DNA from: Trichoplax adhaerens
Taxonomy: Eukaryota > Placozoa > Uniplacotomia > Trichoplacea > Trichoplacidae
Assembly: GCF_000150275.1 (NCBI RefSeq)
Contig: NW_002060959.1
Span: 440,172 to 504,171, forward strand
Direction of reading: 5' to 3'
Length of the DNA stretch: 64,000 nt
How positions within the stretch are numbered: the first letter of the stretch is position 1; each line of letters begins with the position of its first letter. The notes beneath the pieces are model-generated. The model saw only the letters and a program-made list of their open reading frames with translations. It had not been told where the DNA came from and did no database searches. Positions 22,181 to 34,800 of this stretch are shown here, in pieces. The position numbers and the translations under genes were made by a program.

Positions 22181-24839
22181 AATTCCGCGTCATCATTCAG
22201 TGATTTAAAAATGTCCTTACAGAACAAATAAAAAAACTTGATCTATCTATGTAATAAAAATTTCAATATTCCCATCTGCTACCAATTACGCGCATACCAT
22301 ATTCTATATTATTGGCTCTTTTGTAAGGCATTATTACTCTTTTATAACCATGACAATAGTTAGTAGCAATGACAATACGGCTAGTCGAGTTGGATACTGA
22401 ATAATCAGCTACGTATATCTGCTATAATTTAGTTTTATCACAGTCTGCAAGAAACATGAAATGCTAAACACTAGATATGATAAGAACTAGAAAAAATTTT
22501 CCTGCATATCACCGCTATTATATAATTAAACGACTCATTATAACACTTTAATCTTAGCATATACTTCGCTCGCTAGAATTTCTTCAGCAAGCGGGCGTTG
22601 TTTTGGGTTACTGCAAAGCAACCATCTTATGAAATTCGCCTAGCATAGTTAACAAGTTAAAAGAATGAATTTTTGTTGACTTTTAAATCGTATTGATTCG
22701 ATAACATAGCATACCTCTAAAGGCTTGTCCATGCTAAACGTATTATCAAACTCATTCCGCTCTCGTAAATTAGATAAGAGCTATAAAGCAGGTCAATGTT
22801 TTCAATCACTTTCTACCTTTATTACTTTTGACACTCTATTTAAATATTTTAGTTGATTGAACTTACTTTGATTCGTTCCATTCCAGTTCCCATCGGATGA
22901 AGCAGCTCATAAAGTATTATACCTAATGCATAAATATCTACTTTTTGGTTGTAACATTTCTCATACACCTAGCGGGGTTATTTAAAACCAAGCATATTAT
23001 ATACTTCAATCAACACTAAAAAGCAAACGGTACATACTGTATAAATTACCTGTTCAGGACTCATATATAATAAAGTACCCACATTCCTAGTATATATTTC
23101 ACGTTTATAACCTTTAGACGTGCTTTGGGATAAATTATCTATCATGTCTGCAGTCACAAATTAACTTGTCAATACGTAATTAACGTTTGTACAATTCATA
23201 CTATCCATTTTTAAATAGTTTAAATTTCTGATTTGTAGCGGTAACAGTACCATAGTCATTGTAATCAATTGCTAATCCAAAATCGCCAATTTTTATAAGG
23301 CCATCCATAGAAAAGAATATGTTGGCGGGCTACAGTATCAACAGGTAATTCATATTATAAACGTTATGACGATGATATCATGATTTTACCAAACGACATT
23401 GATACTATGAGTTATCCTATTGACAGTACTACTTTTAAATCTCTATGAATTAAACCAATATCATGGATGTAAACGAGGGCCTTGAGAATCTATAAATTAA
23501 GAATTAAGAAGTGGCAAAGATTTGTGTATTGTGTACGCTAGCAAAGATGAGTACATGATAGATACAATTGCTTAGAAAGAGTGCCACACAATATGTTACC
23601 TTGATTTCTACTAGAGGCTTACCTGATCAAATATATCATAACATATACTAATGTTCCGATTTTGATGATGTATTTGCAACCATTTGCTCAACGTTTCCGA
23701 ATGGCATAGTTGCATTTGAATGATTAAATAGCTAAAAGGCTTTACCACTTCTGTCGGACAAGACTGAGGGTATTTTCTTGCTTTTTCAACACCGAAATGG
23801 ACATAAGATGACGATGATGTCATCTCAACTGCGTTGCTATCGGATTGTCTGCTACTAGCAAACGGTAATGTCGCATCTCGTTCTTCGAAGATAATTCTTG
23901 AGCTCGAATTACTGGGAGTAAGGTCGTCATTCATTTTAAAAGCGATTTCTACCAAATCACTACCGCTTTCTTTTCCAAGTAAAGATTATAGAAAAATTAC
24001 GCTACTCAAAGAATTATCGTTGCTAGTATTGCCATTATCGTTACCTATCAAACTTGATAGTCTGTGAATATTCATATGCGAAAACTGAGAATTGGACTCG
24101 CTTTCTTCACTATAAGATTACAAAAATAAATCAAAATCTTGCTTTTTTTGCTAATATGATGCAAATTTCAACGCTATTTTAGTTGTCGGTGACATCATCT
24201 AGTACCTAGCAAATAGGTCTAAGTTATTTGACCCATTGCAGGATAATTTTTCTATCCATGCGTTGTAATACCGTATCGTTCCAATGTTATCTAGTTTCGC
24301 CAGTACCTTTACTTCGCGTAACACTTTTTCACGCTTATCATCCCTAAAAAAATGAATATAAACAGTTGCTTTATCAAGACTATTCTTTAAAATTTGATAT
24401 TTAATCAAATCTATCTTTTAGCCATTTTTCAATGCAATCGCTGTTTACTTGTTAGGCAATTGCAATATTTTAAGTGCGTAATCCTGGTTATCCAATTTGT
24501 TTCTGGCTTTCATCACAACACCATAGCCACCACTTCCAAGCTTCTCTTTTAGTTCGAATTCGTTTTGCAACCTAATGATGAAATTTGTACAACTGCCTAT
24601 GATTATGAAAAAGGCTACCATACTTTTCATCAATCGCAATCAGCATAACACAGTCAATTACCGTGAAATTTGCATAATCTCTCCATTACCAGTGTTGATA
24701 TTCTAAAAGATATTACAGGCGTATTTCATAAATTTAATGTTACGGTATGTTAATAACTAAAGCTTCTTATCACCAAATCGCTTTTGCTTAAGATAGTACA
24801 TGCTGTTAACGTTTCAGATAAGTGAGATACGGAACTAAA

Positions 24840-25345
24840 AATTATCCCATTATATTATATCCTATGCGATATATTTATTTATCGATTAGTGAGAGCAACA
24901 TTAAGCTACTAAAGTTACCAAATTGGAAGCTTCGCCCTCGTTTGGCACTTGAGAATTAATTTCTATTATTGAGTTAGCAGCATTAACTTTATGATCATCG
25001 GCTGCCGATTCACGTTTTCTAGACTGACACTATACCATGATCCGGATAAAGTAGCAAATGATAATATTTCAGATAAAGGAGATAAGAATCTTTGGCGCTA
25101 ATGATATTATATTATTATATTATATCCTAAACGATATATATCGATCGCGAGTACAATTAAAAACTTAATTTACCACATTGGAAACTCGGTCCTCGCTTGA
25201 TACTTGCGATTTATTTTCTAATTTGGAGTTGGCAGCATCTATTTCATGATCTTCGGTTGTCGATTCGTCATTTCCAAGCTGATACTTTACCAGATAGTAC
25301 AGGATTACAAACTTAATGCCGTAAATCACCAGTAGACATGTCCTA
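24840..25345 (-). repeat. tandem duplication of the juxtamembrane exon in copy A
   Basis: The cytoplasmic half of the membrane exon (E-D-H-E-I-D-A-A-N-S, at 25174-25290) is repeated at about 24920-25020 as D-D-H-K-V-N-A-A-N-S with its flanking AT-rich intron. The period is about 240 bp. Confidence 0.75.
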
Positions 25346-27679
25346 ATCATGATGATAATAAAATCAGATTTAGGGATTGTAGTAAAATGTTAAGCCAAAA
25401 TGAAATAATACAATAATACAATACTCGTATATATAAGAATCATCTGATATTAATCAAGAAATTGACGCTGTACTATGAAATCGCTACCTTGCTGATGCAG
25501 ATAACATACTAAAGGCCCAAAGACATTGTTTCGATCTAATAATCACCGGACGCTTGCAATATTTTGCCGTAAGAAAGTATTGCGTCTATATCATTTACGA
25601 AATAACAATGTTAATACAATTTTTACCGTACATAAATCGTAAAATCTATACTTTTTAGGAAATGACGTTGTTAATCATCAAGATGAATTAAAATTTCCTC
25701 GTGCTTTAGTAGCGTAGTTTATCTAGTCATAATCTATATTCGTTGATGGCAGAAACATTCTCTGTACAGCTAGTTTGAAAATTAAGTATGGCAACGAGCA
25801 CAGTAAAATCATTTTGCAATTCAGTCCGTCCTTGCTCTCTGAGCAAAACATTCTACGTCATCATATCTACTTAATAGCTAATAGCAACTGTAATACTTTG
25901 CAGAAGGTGATGAACAGAGCATCAAGCCAGCATGCGTAAAATAATATATATTCAATAACTTGTTTGGAACGCTATGCAATATGACAGTCAGAGCATGCCA
26001 CGTGCTTTGAGGGCACAAAAAATCTGCCAGAAAAAAATTGAAGCATGCCAAAATTATGATATCGATCGATTCGCTTTCATATCTATTTAGCTATTTATTA
26101 AAACATGGACGGTAGAGACTATGAATAATCAGTTTGTAGTGCGATAGCGTATGATATCATTTTATCGGATTAATTAGTGGTAAGTCAGAGAGACAAGATA
26201 CTACCGCAATATCTAAACTACGGCAGCATTTCTATTTCTATTAGATTTGTTAGTGGAATATTTCGCACTTTCTGAACTGTAGTAGCTTGACTATTTAGAG
26301 AAGTTCACGTCGAGATGGTTTAACAAATCTGCAGATTCATTAGCCTTATATAGAACAAGATACTATCACATTTTCTGAACTACGGTAGCTTTTCTATTTG
26401 GAGAAGTTAACGTAAAGATGGTCTAACTAGAGAGAGTGAATGCAATGAATACTATAATTGCGATAATTCGTTCTATATCAAACACTAAAGGATTATTTCT
26501 CGCCTTAAGAAATAGCTACAAAGCCAATCTGTTGAATTGTTGTGTAGCGAAATCAATATCTGTTGTAATTTATTTTATGTAAAGTTGAAATATCATTCTA
26601 ATTATTTCTCTATGTATACTGCCTTCCAAAAATAACTCAAGGTGATACCTTACCCTTACGCAGTTTATACTATGGTTTGCTATCGTAGGGATACGTATTT
26701 CCCAAAAATAATTTCCCGTTAGTAATTTATTCTAGTGTTAAAAAGCGTCATATAGTATGATAGGTATTTCTAATAATTTCGATACCGGATAGGAATCGTA
26801 GTTTGTAAGCATTGCAGTTACCTACGGTTTCAACCGGCATGAGCAGCAGTAAAGTAAGCATGTTTTCAATCTAGATATCATTTACAGTAACATGAATGTA
26901 GTGTAATTTGATCTATCTAGCCAGATGACTATAGCAGACTTTACCTCTAAATTCTATTTTATATATCAAGACGACATGGCGAAGAAAGTCAACAATGCAA
27001 CAGTTCAAGAGATCTGATCAGAAATTAAATCAATTTGTCTGATTATCAATCCACTTTTAGGCTGGTGATCGCCATACCTTAAAATATCCATTTTCTTGAG
27101 CATCTACCCGTACACGGTTGCAGTCATCATGGTCGAGAGTAAATCTAGGCTCATCGACTTCTTCCTGTAAATGAAGAGCAGAAATGATAGATTAGTGTTT
27201 TCAGATTAAAAAATATTTCTACTACAGGCTTCTTGCACAAATTATCTATCTATTTTCAGGACGATACTGCAGACATAAATGCTATCTGGCCAATATCAGC
27301 GACGGACTGCTGTTGTACAACTGGATGAACTTTATATGATGATGAAATACTTTTCAGTTTTACCTTGGTCGTTGATGAGAGAAATAGCTTGGAGAATGAA
27401 TGCAAAATCCACCAATATTTTCGTCCGTTATCTTTAGCGTCTGCAGTCCATTTCCTACCCAAGGTGCGAATTGTCATCAATGATTTACTGGAGAAGAAAG
27501 AAGAAACAATTTGTTGTTATTAACGTTCCCTTCATCATTTTTAGTCATAAATGTCTACATGGTAGCTACATGACGGTAAAATGAGTCAAAATTGCATCAT
27601 ATTCACTTTTTCCTGTCTTATTTGCGAAACAGTGTATCGATTACTCAATTACCGGTAATTGAATCATCGATTGTGCTGT

Positions 27680-28010
27680 CACGGAGTTCTACTATTATAT
27701 CAGGAATGGGTAGAAAAAAGTCCAACTTTCACTTTTTAATATTGAGAAAACTGACTCAGAATCAACGCTATATCTCAATATCGAAATACTGAATGATTAG
27801 TGATTAAGTTATCCATAGTTCTATCATGGACCACTGCAAGTCAATAGGAAATATCCTAACTGTACTTCTGAAATATTTAGTCGTCCTATAGTTGTACTAT
27901 CCTATCAGGAATGGGTAAAAAAGTGGAATTTTGACTTGTTCATATCGAGAAAACTTACTAAGAATCAGCGCTGCATGTCAGCCTAGAGGCACTCTCCGAA
28001 TCGTCCAATC
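27680..28010 (-). repeat. partial duplicate of PERK copy A exon 1 end
   Basis: The plus-strand string ATCAGGAATGGGTA...GAGAAAACT..CT.AGAATCA.CGCT occurs at about 27690-27760 and again at 27905-27975, where it covers the exon 1 donor region. The first copy is in the intron and has lost the coding frame. Confidence 0.65.
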
Positions 28011-28116
28011 CATGAGTACCACATAGAAGCAATGGAAGAATGATCCATACAAAGACAAGGCGGTATCGGAATTGCATCGATATAAGGTTGCAAAAGCGGC
28101 TAACTTGGCAATCCAT

Positions 28117-28500
28117 TTGTCGATTTGGTAGTCAATATCAATGGAATAATATGGCAGTCCTCTTACCAATATTGGCAGTTGAAAAATGGCAAATTATGTC
28201 ATTGCTAATCCTTTTATAGCCACGTCAAAGTACCGTAGGAACTGTAGGATTGTAAGAAGAGCCAAATTAAGTGCATCATTTCCATATCCAACCAATGATT
28301 ATCACGGTAGCATTTTGGGAATCATTTTTTTTCGCCATTTTTGGAGCTATTTAGCTGTGGGATTGACGGACAGCATCATTTTATTTACCTTTCCTACAGT
28401 CAAGCCACTTGAGTACTGTAAGTCAGGCAGTCTGGATTTCCATCTGCACAGCATGGAAGCGTAAAAAATGTGCAGTAGAGTTGTTTTTTTTCAACCAAGA
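28117..28500. promoter_or_regulatory. 5' flank of PERK copy A, duplicated from that of the intact gene
   Basis: Blocks such as GAAAAATGGCAA, CTGTGGGATTGACGGA and TTATTTACCTTTCCTACAGTC recur in the same order upstream of the intact gene (about 42290-42520). The duplication therefore carried the promoter region. No TATA box is evident. A 92-codon plus-strand frame here has no recognisable family. Confidence 0.55.
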
Positions 28501-28555
28501 GTTAGCAACTGTTATTTTTATCAATTCCATTACCTCTACTATCATCCTAGTCGAG

Positions 28556-28742
28556 GTTGATTCCAGTAGACAAGACTGCTAGTGACAGCAGGACTTGCTA
28601 TTGATGTTGCTAGCCAAAAGAGAGCAAGTCCAACTGCCAATTGTTGCATAGTTGATTTCAGTAGACAAGACTGCCGGCGATGGCTAGACAAGCTACTAGC
28701 CGACAGAGAGCTAGTCTTTAACTGCCATTTTGCTGTATAGTT
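28556..28742. repeat. diverged tandem repeat, period about 95 bp
   Basis: CAGTAGACAAGACTGC opens both copies (28562 and 28658). Both end with AACTGCCA.TTTGCT.or similar and ATAGT. The copies differ by indels. Confidence 0.7.
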
Positions 28743-28754
28743 TTATGTTTATAA

Positions 28755-29195
28755 AATAGATTCAAAGAATAAAGAGTAGACCAAGCTAAAAAGTACTACT
28801 TTGACGATAGAAATTTACGCTCAGTCTAGTCAAGAAAGGATCCAAGCATTTTTTTGTAGGCGATTCTGAGCCAAAAATGAATATTTCGTATGGTGCACCT
28901 TTGAGAGAAATTTCTCTCACCTTAGATCGATTTCGCCCATTTAGGATATCATAAGTTGAATGTAGCCACTTTAACAAAATAGGTTCAAAGAATGAAAGAG
29001 TCAACAAAGTTAGCTGGAACTAGATTGTTGACAGAAATTGTCACTCAGTTCAGTCAAGCAAGGATTCAAGCATGTTCATGTTGTGTAGACGATTCCGAGC
29101 TAGAAATGAATGTTTTACACGCTGAACCTTGACAGAATATTCCCTCACCTTGACCTATTTCGCCTATCTAGGATATCAATAAGCTAAATGCGGCC
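28755..29195. repeat. diverged tandem repeat, period about 220 bp
   Basis: The order AAATAG.TTCAAAGAAT, CAGT..AGTCAAG.AAGGAT.CAAGCAT, GACGATTC or GGCGATTC, AAATGAAT, CTCACCTT.GA, ATTTCGCC and AGGATATCA occurs twice. No gene is seen in it or in the remainder up to 29459. Confidence 0.8.
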
Positions 29196-29459
29196 ACTCA
29201 AGGATGCGTTCAAGAAAGAGAAAAACAAATCGACAATGTAATTTTTTACAGCACAGTACAGCAAACTTATTGCATACCTATCGTCTATAATGGTCGATGC
29301 CATGTTTTTGCCGTTGTTAACTCCATCGCTTTCGCTTACTTTCTAAGCTAGATCGCTCATCTGCAGCAGTCACAATCCTTGAATCAATCATCCATAAGTC
29401 GATTCAACAATTGCTCTAACTCTTGAGGGTAACTTTAGTAATTGACGAATAAGTTTCGA

Positions 29460-31420
29460 CGATCAGTTTGGTGGTAAAGGAAATAGGCTACAGTTTCATT
29501 TTTAAGCTATCAAGCTCGATGGACCACCACGGTGGTAGCAATACTAGCAACAATGATGCGCCGAGTAGTATCCTATTTCTACAATTTTATTTGAAGAAGA
29601 AAGTGGCGATGGTTCGATACAAATTGCCTTGGAAACCAAGAACGATATTAGATTGAGTCATTCAGACTCAAGAATTGTTTTCGAAGAAGTAGATGCACTC
29701 GTGTATCGCCTTTTGCTTATGATAAGCCTTGTAATAACGGTGGAGTTAGGATGCAATCATCTCCATCTTATGTCAATTCAAGCGTTAGCAAAGTAATTCA
29801 CCATCAAAAAACGATCATCTAAGGAATCGTTCCAGGTCTGAGATTGTTTTCCAAGAAAGAGATGCCACTACAGCGTTGCGATAGCAATAAGCTCACGAGA
29901 GATTAATAAATAGTAGTAGATCAAGTCCTTGAAATATCCGATGCATGACTTATCGATTCTATAATTCATTATCAAGACTAACTTCAATCACTGAACTTAC
30001 TAAATTAGGAGCTTTGTCTTCGATGGCTACTGGCCATTCCTTACTTATTATTGAGCCACCAGGATCCAATTAGGACTTCTTCAGCTACCGATTCGCCTTT
30101 TCTAAACCGATCCTTAACTATAGATGGTATTTTCCCATCCTCATCATCATCATCATCGCCATGGAAACATCAAGAATCGAATGAATTGCAGCAATAGTTG
30201 GAACAAATTAGGAATAACATGCTAAGACAGTAATACAAATTGACCCACAGTGCCTATTGGAGTCTTTCATATTTCTCCATAAAAGTAACATAATATCCAT
30301 CGCCAATGACTAGAATGATTGATTTGGTTTTTTTACCCGACTAAATATAGAGCAGCCAAATCTTAGCTTGTAGATGAAGAGCTATGTTGAGCATGGTATT
30401 CTACAAATAGTCAATCTCAGCCTAGAAAGGTACTCAGGCAAAGCATCCATGATCATAAATAGTAAGGTGCCGAATTCCGTTAATAGGAATGATCAAAGTA
30501 GATAAGTAACGCATAGAGTTGGTTATAGTCATAGCGAGATCTCTATGGCTATAGTAGTCCGGAATAACTGATTTACCTTAGAAGACAGCAGCATTACTTC
30601 CATCCTTGCTAATTTCCATAATAAGTGTCCTTGCTATAAACGGCCGATAGTTTATATCTACAGTATATGTTAAATGAGTTTGGCTAGTTTTATATAATCA
30701 GCTTAGAATAGCATTTTTCGTCATTTCTGTTAGTCAGACCATCCTGCGTTTTAGGAAGTTCATTTCTACCAGCATCAACGACTTTAATTTTATTCCTGGT
30801 GTAAGAATTCTAGCAGCATCAACTACTTCCATTTTATTCATGGTCCAAGCATCGATGATCGCCGTGCAAAATGAAGTGCTATTGACAGTATTTGTGCTTG
30901 TTATTTTGATTGATTTAATCGATAGGATACTCGGATACTCTTTATCGAAATAATGAACACCTAAATGAACAAGTGAGTTATGCACAATAAAGCAATATCG
31001 TTCGGACAACAGAAAGTTGTAACTTGATCCTTTGGATTAGTGAAAGAGTCTGAAAATTCCATCTATGGCCAATCTCTTTGCGAACTTCAAATTGGAACTA
31101 GAATAGATAACAGAATTCATCAGTGCAATATCAAGATGCTCATTTCATAGCCACCTGTCTGAGTATGTATGCAACTAGTTTTTCTTATGATGATGTTAGT
31201 AGGATATCTCTTTCTCCAATAATATCATAATTTGTGGACATGGTTTCAAAAACAGCTATCTTTTCTCTTCTATAACAGTAATGTAGGCCATACATACCCA
31301 TCAATGCTAACCAAAAGTTGATATCAACCGTACCAGGAGAATGGTTATACTTTATTTTTAGAAGAACAGGGACTTGTGGCAATACATGCTACAAAATGGA
31401 ACAACGCCAAGACATTAAAT
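29460..31420 (-). pseudogene. PERK relic: inverted kinase-insert piece, membrane exon and luminal exons
   Basis: From high to low coordinates on the minus strand there are decayed luminal exons 6-9 (31180-31400 and 30734-31130), the exon 10 area (about 30240-30330, TAATATCCATCGCCAATGA) and the membrane exon (about 29990-30130). At 29465-29880 comes a piece of the kinase-insert exon in the opposite, plus, orientation. No kinase catalytic exon is attached on the left. Stops occur throughout. It is a duplicate of 32995-34900. Confidence 0.75.
29465..29880 (+). repeat. inverted PERK kinase-insert segment, copy 1
   Basis: Plus-strand reading gives F-K-L-S-S-S-M-D-H-H-G-G, then S-N-T-S-N-N-D, then after a frameshift R-I-V-F-E-E. 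This corresponds to the insert exon of the intact gene, which lies on the minus strand. Nearly the same sequence recurs at 32995-33400. Confidence 0.75.
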
Positions 31421-31847
31421 TAATCGTATTTTATTTATTACTTGTTGGAATTATTGTTTTTGAAAGCCATAATTCCACATTAATTATTCGTTAATTTTAA
31501 AATACGTTCTCTTCTATTCCCGTAGCTAATTACAAAAATTTCCTGACAGAACAAATTTAAACTTTTATCTAGGTTATAAAAATGACAATATTCCCATCTG
31601 CTATATACCCTATTCTATTTTTTATAATGCTGTGAGGCATAATTGCGTTTTTATAACTATGACGAGTTAGTAGCAATGACAACATGGTCGTAATGGCCAG
31701 TTGAGTTGGATGCTGGAGAGTGAGATACGTGTATGTGGTATAATTCAGTTTTATTGCATGAAACATCAATTGCTAAACATTAGATATGACGAGAATTCGA
31801 AAAAATTTTCCTTATATATCACTGCTATTAATTGATTAAACGACTCA

Positions 31848-34800
31848 TTATAACACTTTAATCTTAGCATATACTTCGCTCGCTAGAATTTTTTCAGCAA
31901 GCGGGCGTTCTTTTGGGTTACTGCAAAGCAATCATCTTATGAAATCCGCCTAGCATAGTTAGCAAGTTTAAAGAATGAATTTCTGTTGACTTATAAATTG
32001 TATTGATTCGATAACGAGGCATAACTCCCAAGGTTTTTAATTATCGCTAAACGTATTATCAAACTCATTCCGCTCTCGTAAATTAAACAAGAGCTATAAA
32101 GTCAATATTTTCAATCATTTTCTACCTTTATTACTTTTGACACTCTATTTAAACTTTTAGTTGATTGAACTCACTTTGATTCGTTCCATTCCAGTTGCCA
32201 TCGGATGAAGCAATTTAATTATGCCTAATGCATAAATATCTACTTTTTGGCTATAATATTTTCTAGATACCTAATTGGGTTATCCAAAATCGAGTATGAT
32301 TCAATCAACTGTCAAAATGAAGAAGTAAACGGTAAATACTGCATAAATTATCTGTTCCGGGCTCATATATAATATAGTACCCACATCCCTAGTATATATT
32401 CGTATTTCACCTTCATGCCCTTTAGCCGTGCTTTGAGGTAAGTTATCTATCATGCAGTCATAAATTAGCTTGTCGATACGCAGCTATAGCCAATTCATGC
32501 TATCTACTTCTAAATAATTTAAATTTCTGATTAGTATTTTTATTAGTAATTATAATCACTGTGATCAATTGCCAAACCAAAATCGCCAATTTTTATTAGG
32601 CCATCCATAGAAAAGAATATGTTGGCGGGCTACAAGTCAACAGGTAATTCATATTATAAACACTATTATGATATCGTGATTTCACTAAACGACTCTGATA
32701 CTGTGAGTTATCCTATTTACAGTACTACTTTTAAATCTCTTTGAATTAATCCAATATTATGGATGTAGACGAGGGCCTTGAGAATCTATAAATTAAGAAG
32801 CGGTAAAGATTTATGCATTGTGTACGCTAACAAAGCTGAGTACATGATAAATATGATTGCTTAGAAAGAGTGCCACACAATATGTTACCTTGATTTCTAG
32901 GCTTACCTGATCAAATATATCATAACATTTACTAACGTTCCAATTTTGATCATGTATTTGCAACCATTTGTCCAACATTTTTGGCAATTCGATGATCAGT
33001 TTGGTGGTATAGAAGATGGGCTACAGTTTTATTTTCAAGCTATCAAGCTCGATGGGTTACGATGGTGGCAATACTAGCAACAAGGATGCGTGGAGTAGCT
33101 TCCTATTTCTAGAATTTTTACTTAAAGAAGGAAATAGTAGTGATTCGATACAAATTGCCTTTGAAACCAATAATGACATTAGACTGAGTCATTGCAACTC
33201 AAGAATTGTTTTCAAAGAAGAAGATTCGCTCGTATATCGCCTTTTACTCGTGGTAAGCCTTCTAATAGCAGTGGAGTTAAGGTCGCCATCTTATGTCAAT
33301 TCAAGCGTTAGAAAAGTAGTTCACAACCAAATAATGATCATTTAAGGAATCCTTCAAGTTCGGAGATTATTTTCGAAGAAAGAGAGGCCACATCAGCATT
33401 GTGATAGCTAAGAATGATCAAATATTCGATACACGATTTATCGATTATATAATTATCGAGAGTAAGATACAATCACTGAACCTACTAAATCAGGAGCTTG
33501 GTCTTCAATGGCTACTAGCGATTCCTTAGCTATTTCTGAGGTACTAGGATCCAATTTGAACTTCATCATCAGCCACCTTGCCACCTTTCACCTTTTCTAA
33601 ACTGGTCCTTAACCATAGACAGTATTTTCCCATCCTCATCATCATCATCGCCATGGAAACATCAAAAATCGAATGTATTACAGATTTATCTTGAACAAAC
33701 TAGGAATAACATGCTAAGGCAGCAATACAAATTAACCCACAGTGCCTATTGGAGTCTTTGATGTTCCTTCATCAAAGTAGCATAATATCCATCGCCAATG
33801 ATTAATTTTGTTTCATTTAGCCGACTAAATATTGCGTAGCCGAATCTTGGAGTGTAGATGAAGAGCCATGTTAAGCGTAGTATTCTACAAACAGTCAATC
33901 TCAGCCAAGAAAGGTTCTCAGCCAGAGCGTCCATCATTATCAATAGTAGGATACCCGAATTCCGTTAATGGGAATGATCAAACTAGACGAGGAATGCGTA
34001 GAGTTAGTAATTATAGTCTGTATTGCTGAGCTAGACAGATCTAATGGATGAGGAACTGATTTGCCTAGACAATTGTATTACTTCCATCCTTGCAGTAAAC
34101 TGCCGATAGTTTTGTATATGTATTCTATCCAATTCCAGCTGGGTTTTGCTAGTTTAAAATGATTAGTTTTGAATAACATTTTTCTGTTAATCAGGTCATT
34201 CTGCATTTCAAGAAGTTCCTTCCTACCTGCATCAACCACTTAGATAACAGTATATTCGTGGTACAAGAATTGATGATAGGCATACGACATGTAGCTACAT
34301 GGAAAGTATTGTTCATTTTTGTTATCAGATCGTCCTGCATTTGAAGAAGTTCCTTCTTAGCAGCATAGGCCACTTAATTTTATTCATGGTACAAGAATAG
34401 ATGGCAGATATACAACATGAAACTACATTGAAAGCAGCTGTGTTTGTTATTATAATTTAATCGATAGCATACTCCATCGAAATGATTAATACATAAATGA
34501 ACAAGAGAATCATACACGCAAAAGCAATATCGTTCGGACAGGAAAAAGCTGTAATTGGATTATTTGGATCAGTCGAAGTCTGTAACGTCATCTCTGCCGG
34601 ATCTATTAGAGAGCTTCAAAACTGGAAATGGAATAGATGATTACCGCAATGTAAAGATAATCATTTCATAGCTCCGTGTCTAGCTATGGACGCAATCAAT
34701 TTTTCTTATGATGATGTTAGTAGGACATCTCTTTCTCAAACGATGTCGTAATTTGCGAACATAGTTTCAAAAACATCTTTCTTTTGGAAAAGCAAAGACC

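Larger units (their letters stand above)
22538..28116 (-). pseudogene. PERK-type ER stress kinase, copy A (broken)
   Basis: Same exon plan as the intact copy. Exon 1 (27959-28116) has a good signal peptide (V-F-V-W-I-I-L-P-L-L-L-C), exon 2 is 27364-27487 and exon 3 is 27078-27164. The exon 4 relic near 26650-26720 has a stop. Exons 5-10, most of the luminal sensor, are deleted: an intron-4-like sequence joins directly to the intron before the membrane exon (25174-25342). Kinase exons: 24662-24702, 24449-24571 (LGSGGYGVV, ALKI lysine), 24206-24343, 23623-24109, 23433-23489 (HRDLK), 23251-23329 (GDFGLA), then about 23048-23157, 22870-22980, 22715-22790 and 22538-22639. The insert exon has an in-frame TAA at 23986-23988 where the intact gene has GAA. 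Splice sites are otherwise well kept, so loss looks recent. Confidence 0.85.

Noticed and set aside
24445-24639. Kinase N-lobe fragment as a separate small gene
   Set aside because: It is exon 14 of PERK copy A, with exact exon length and splice sites shared with the intact gene.
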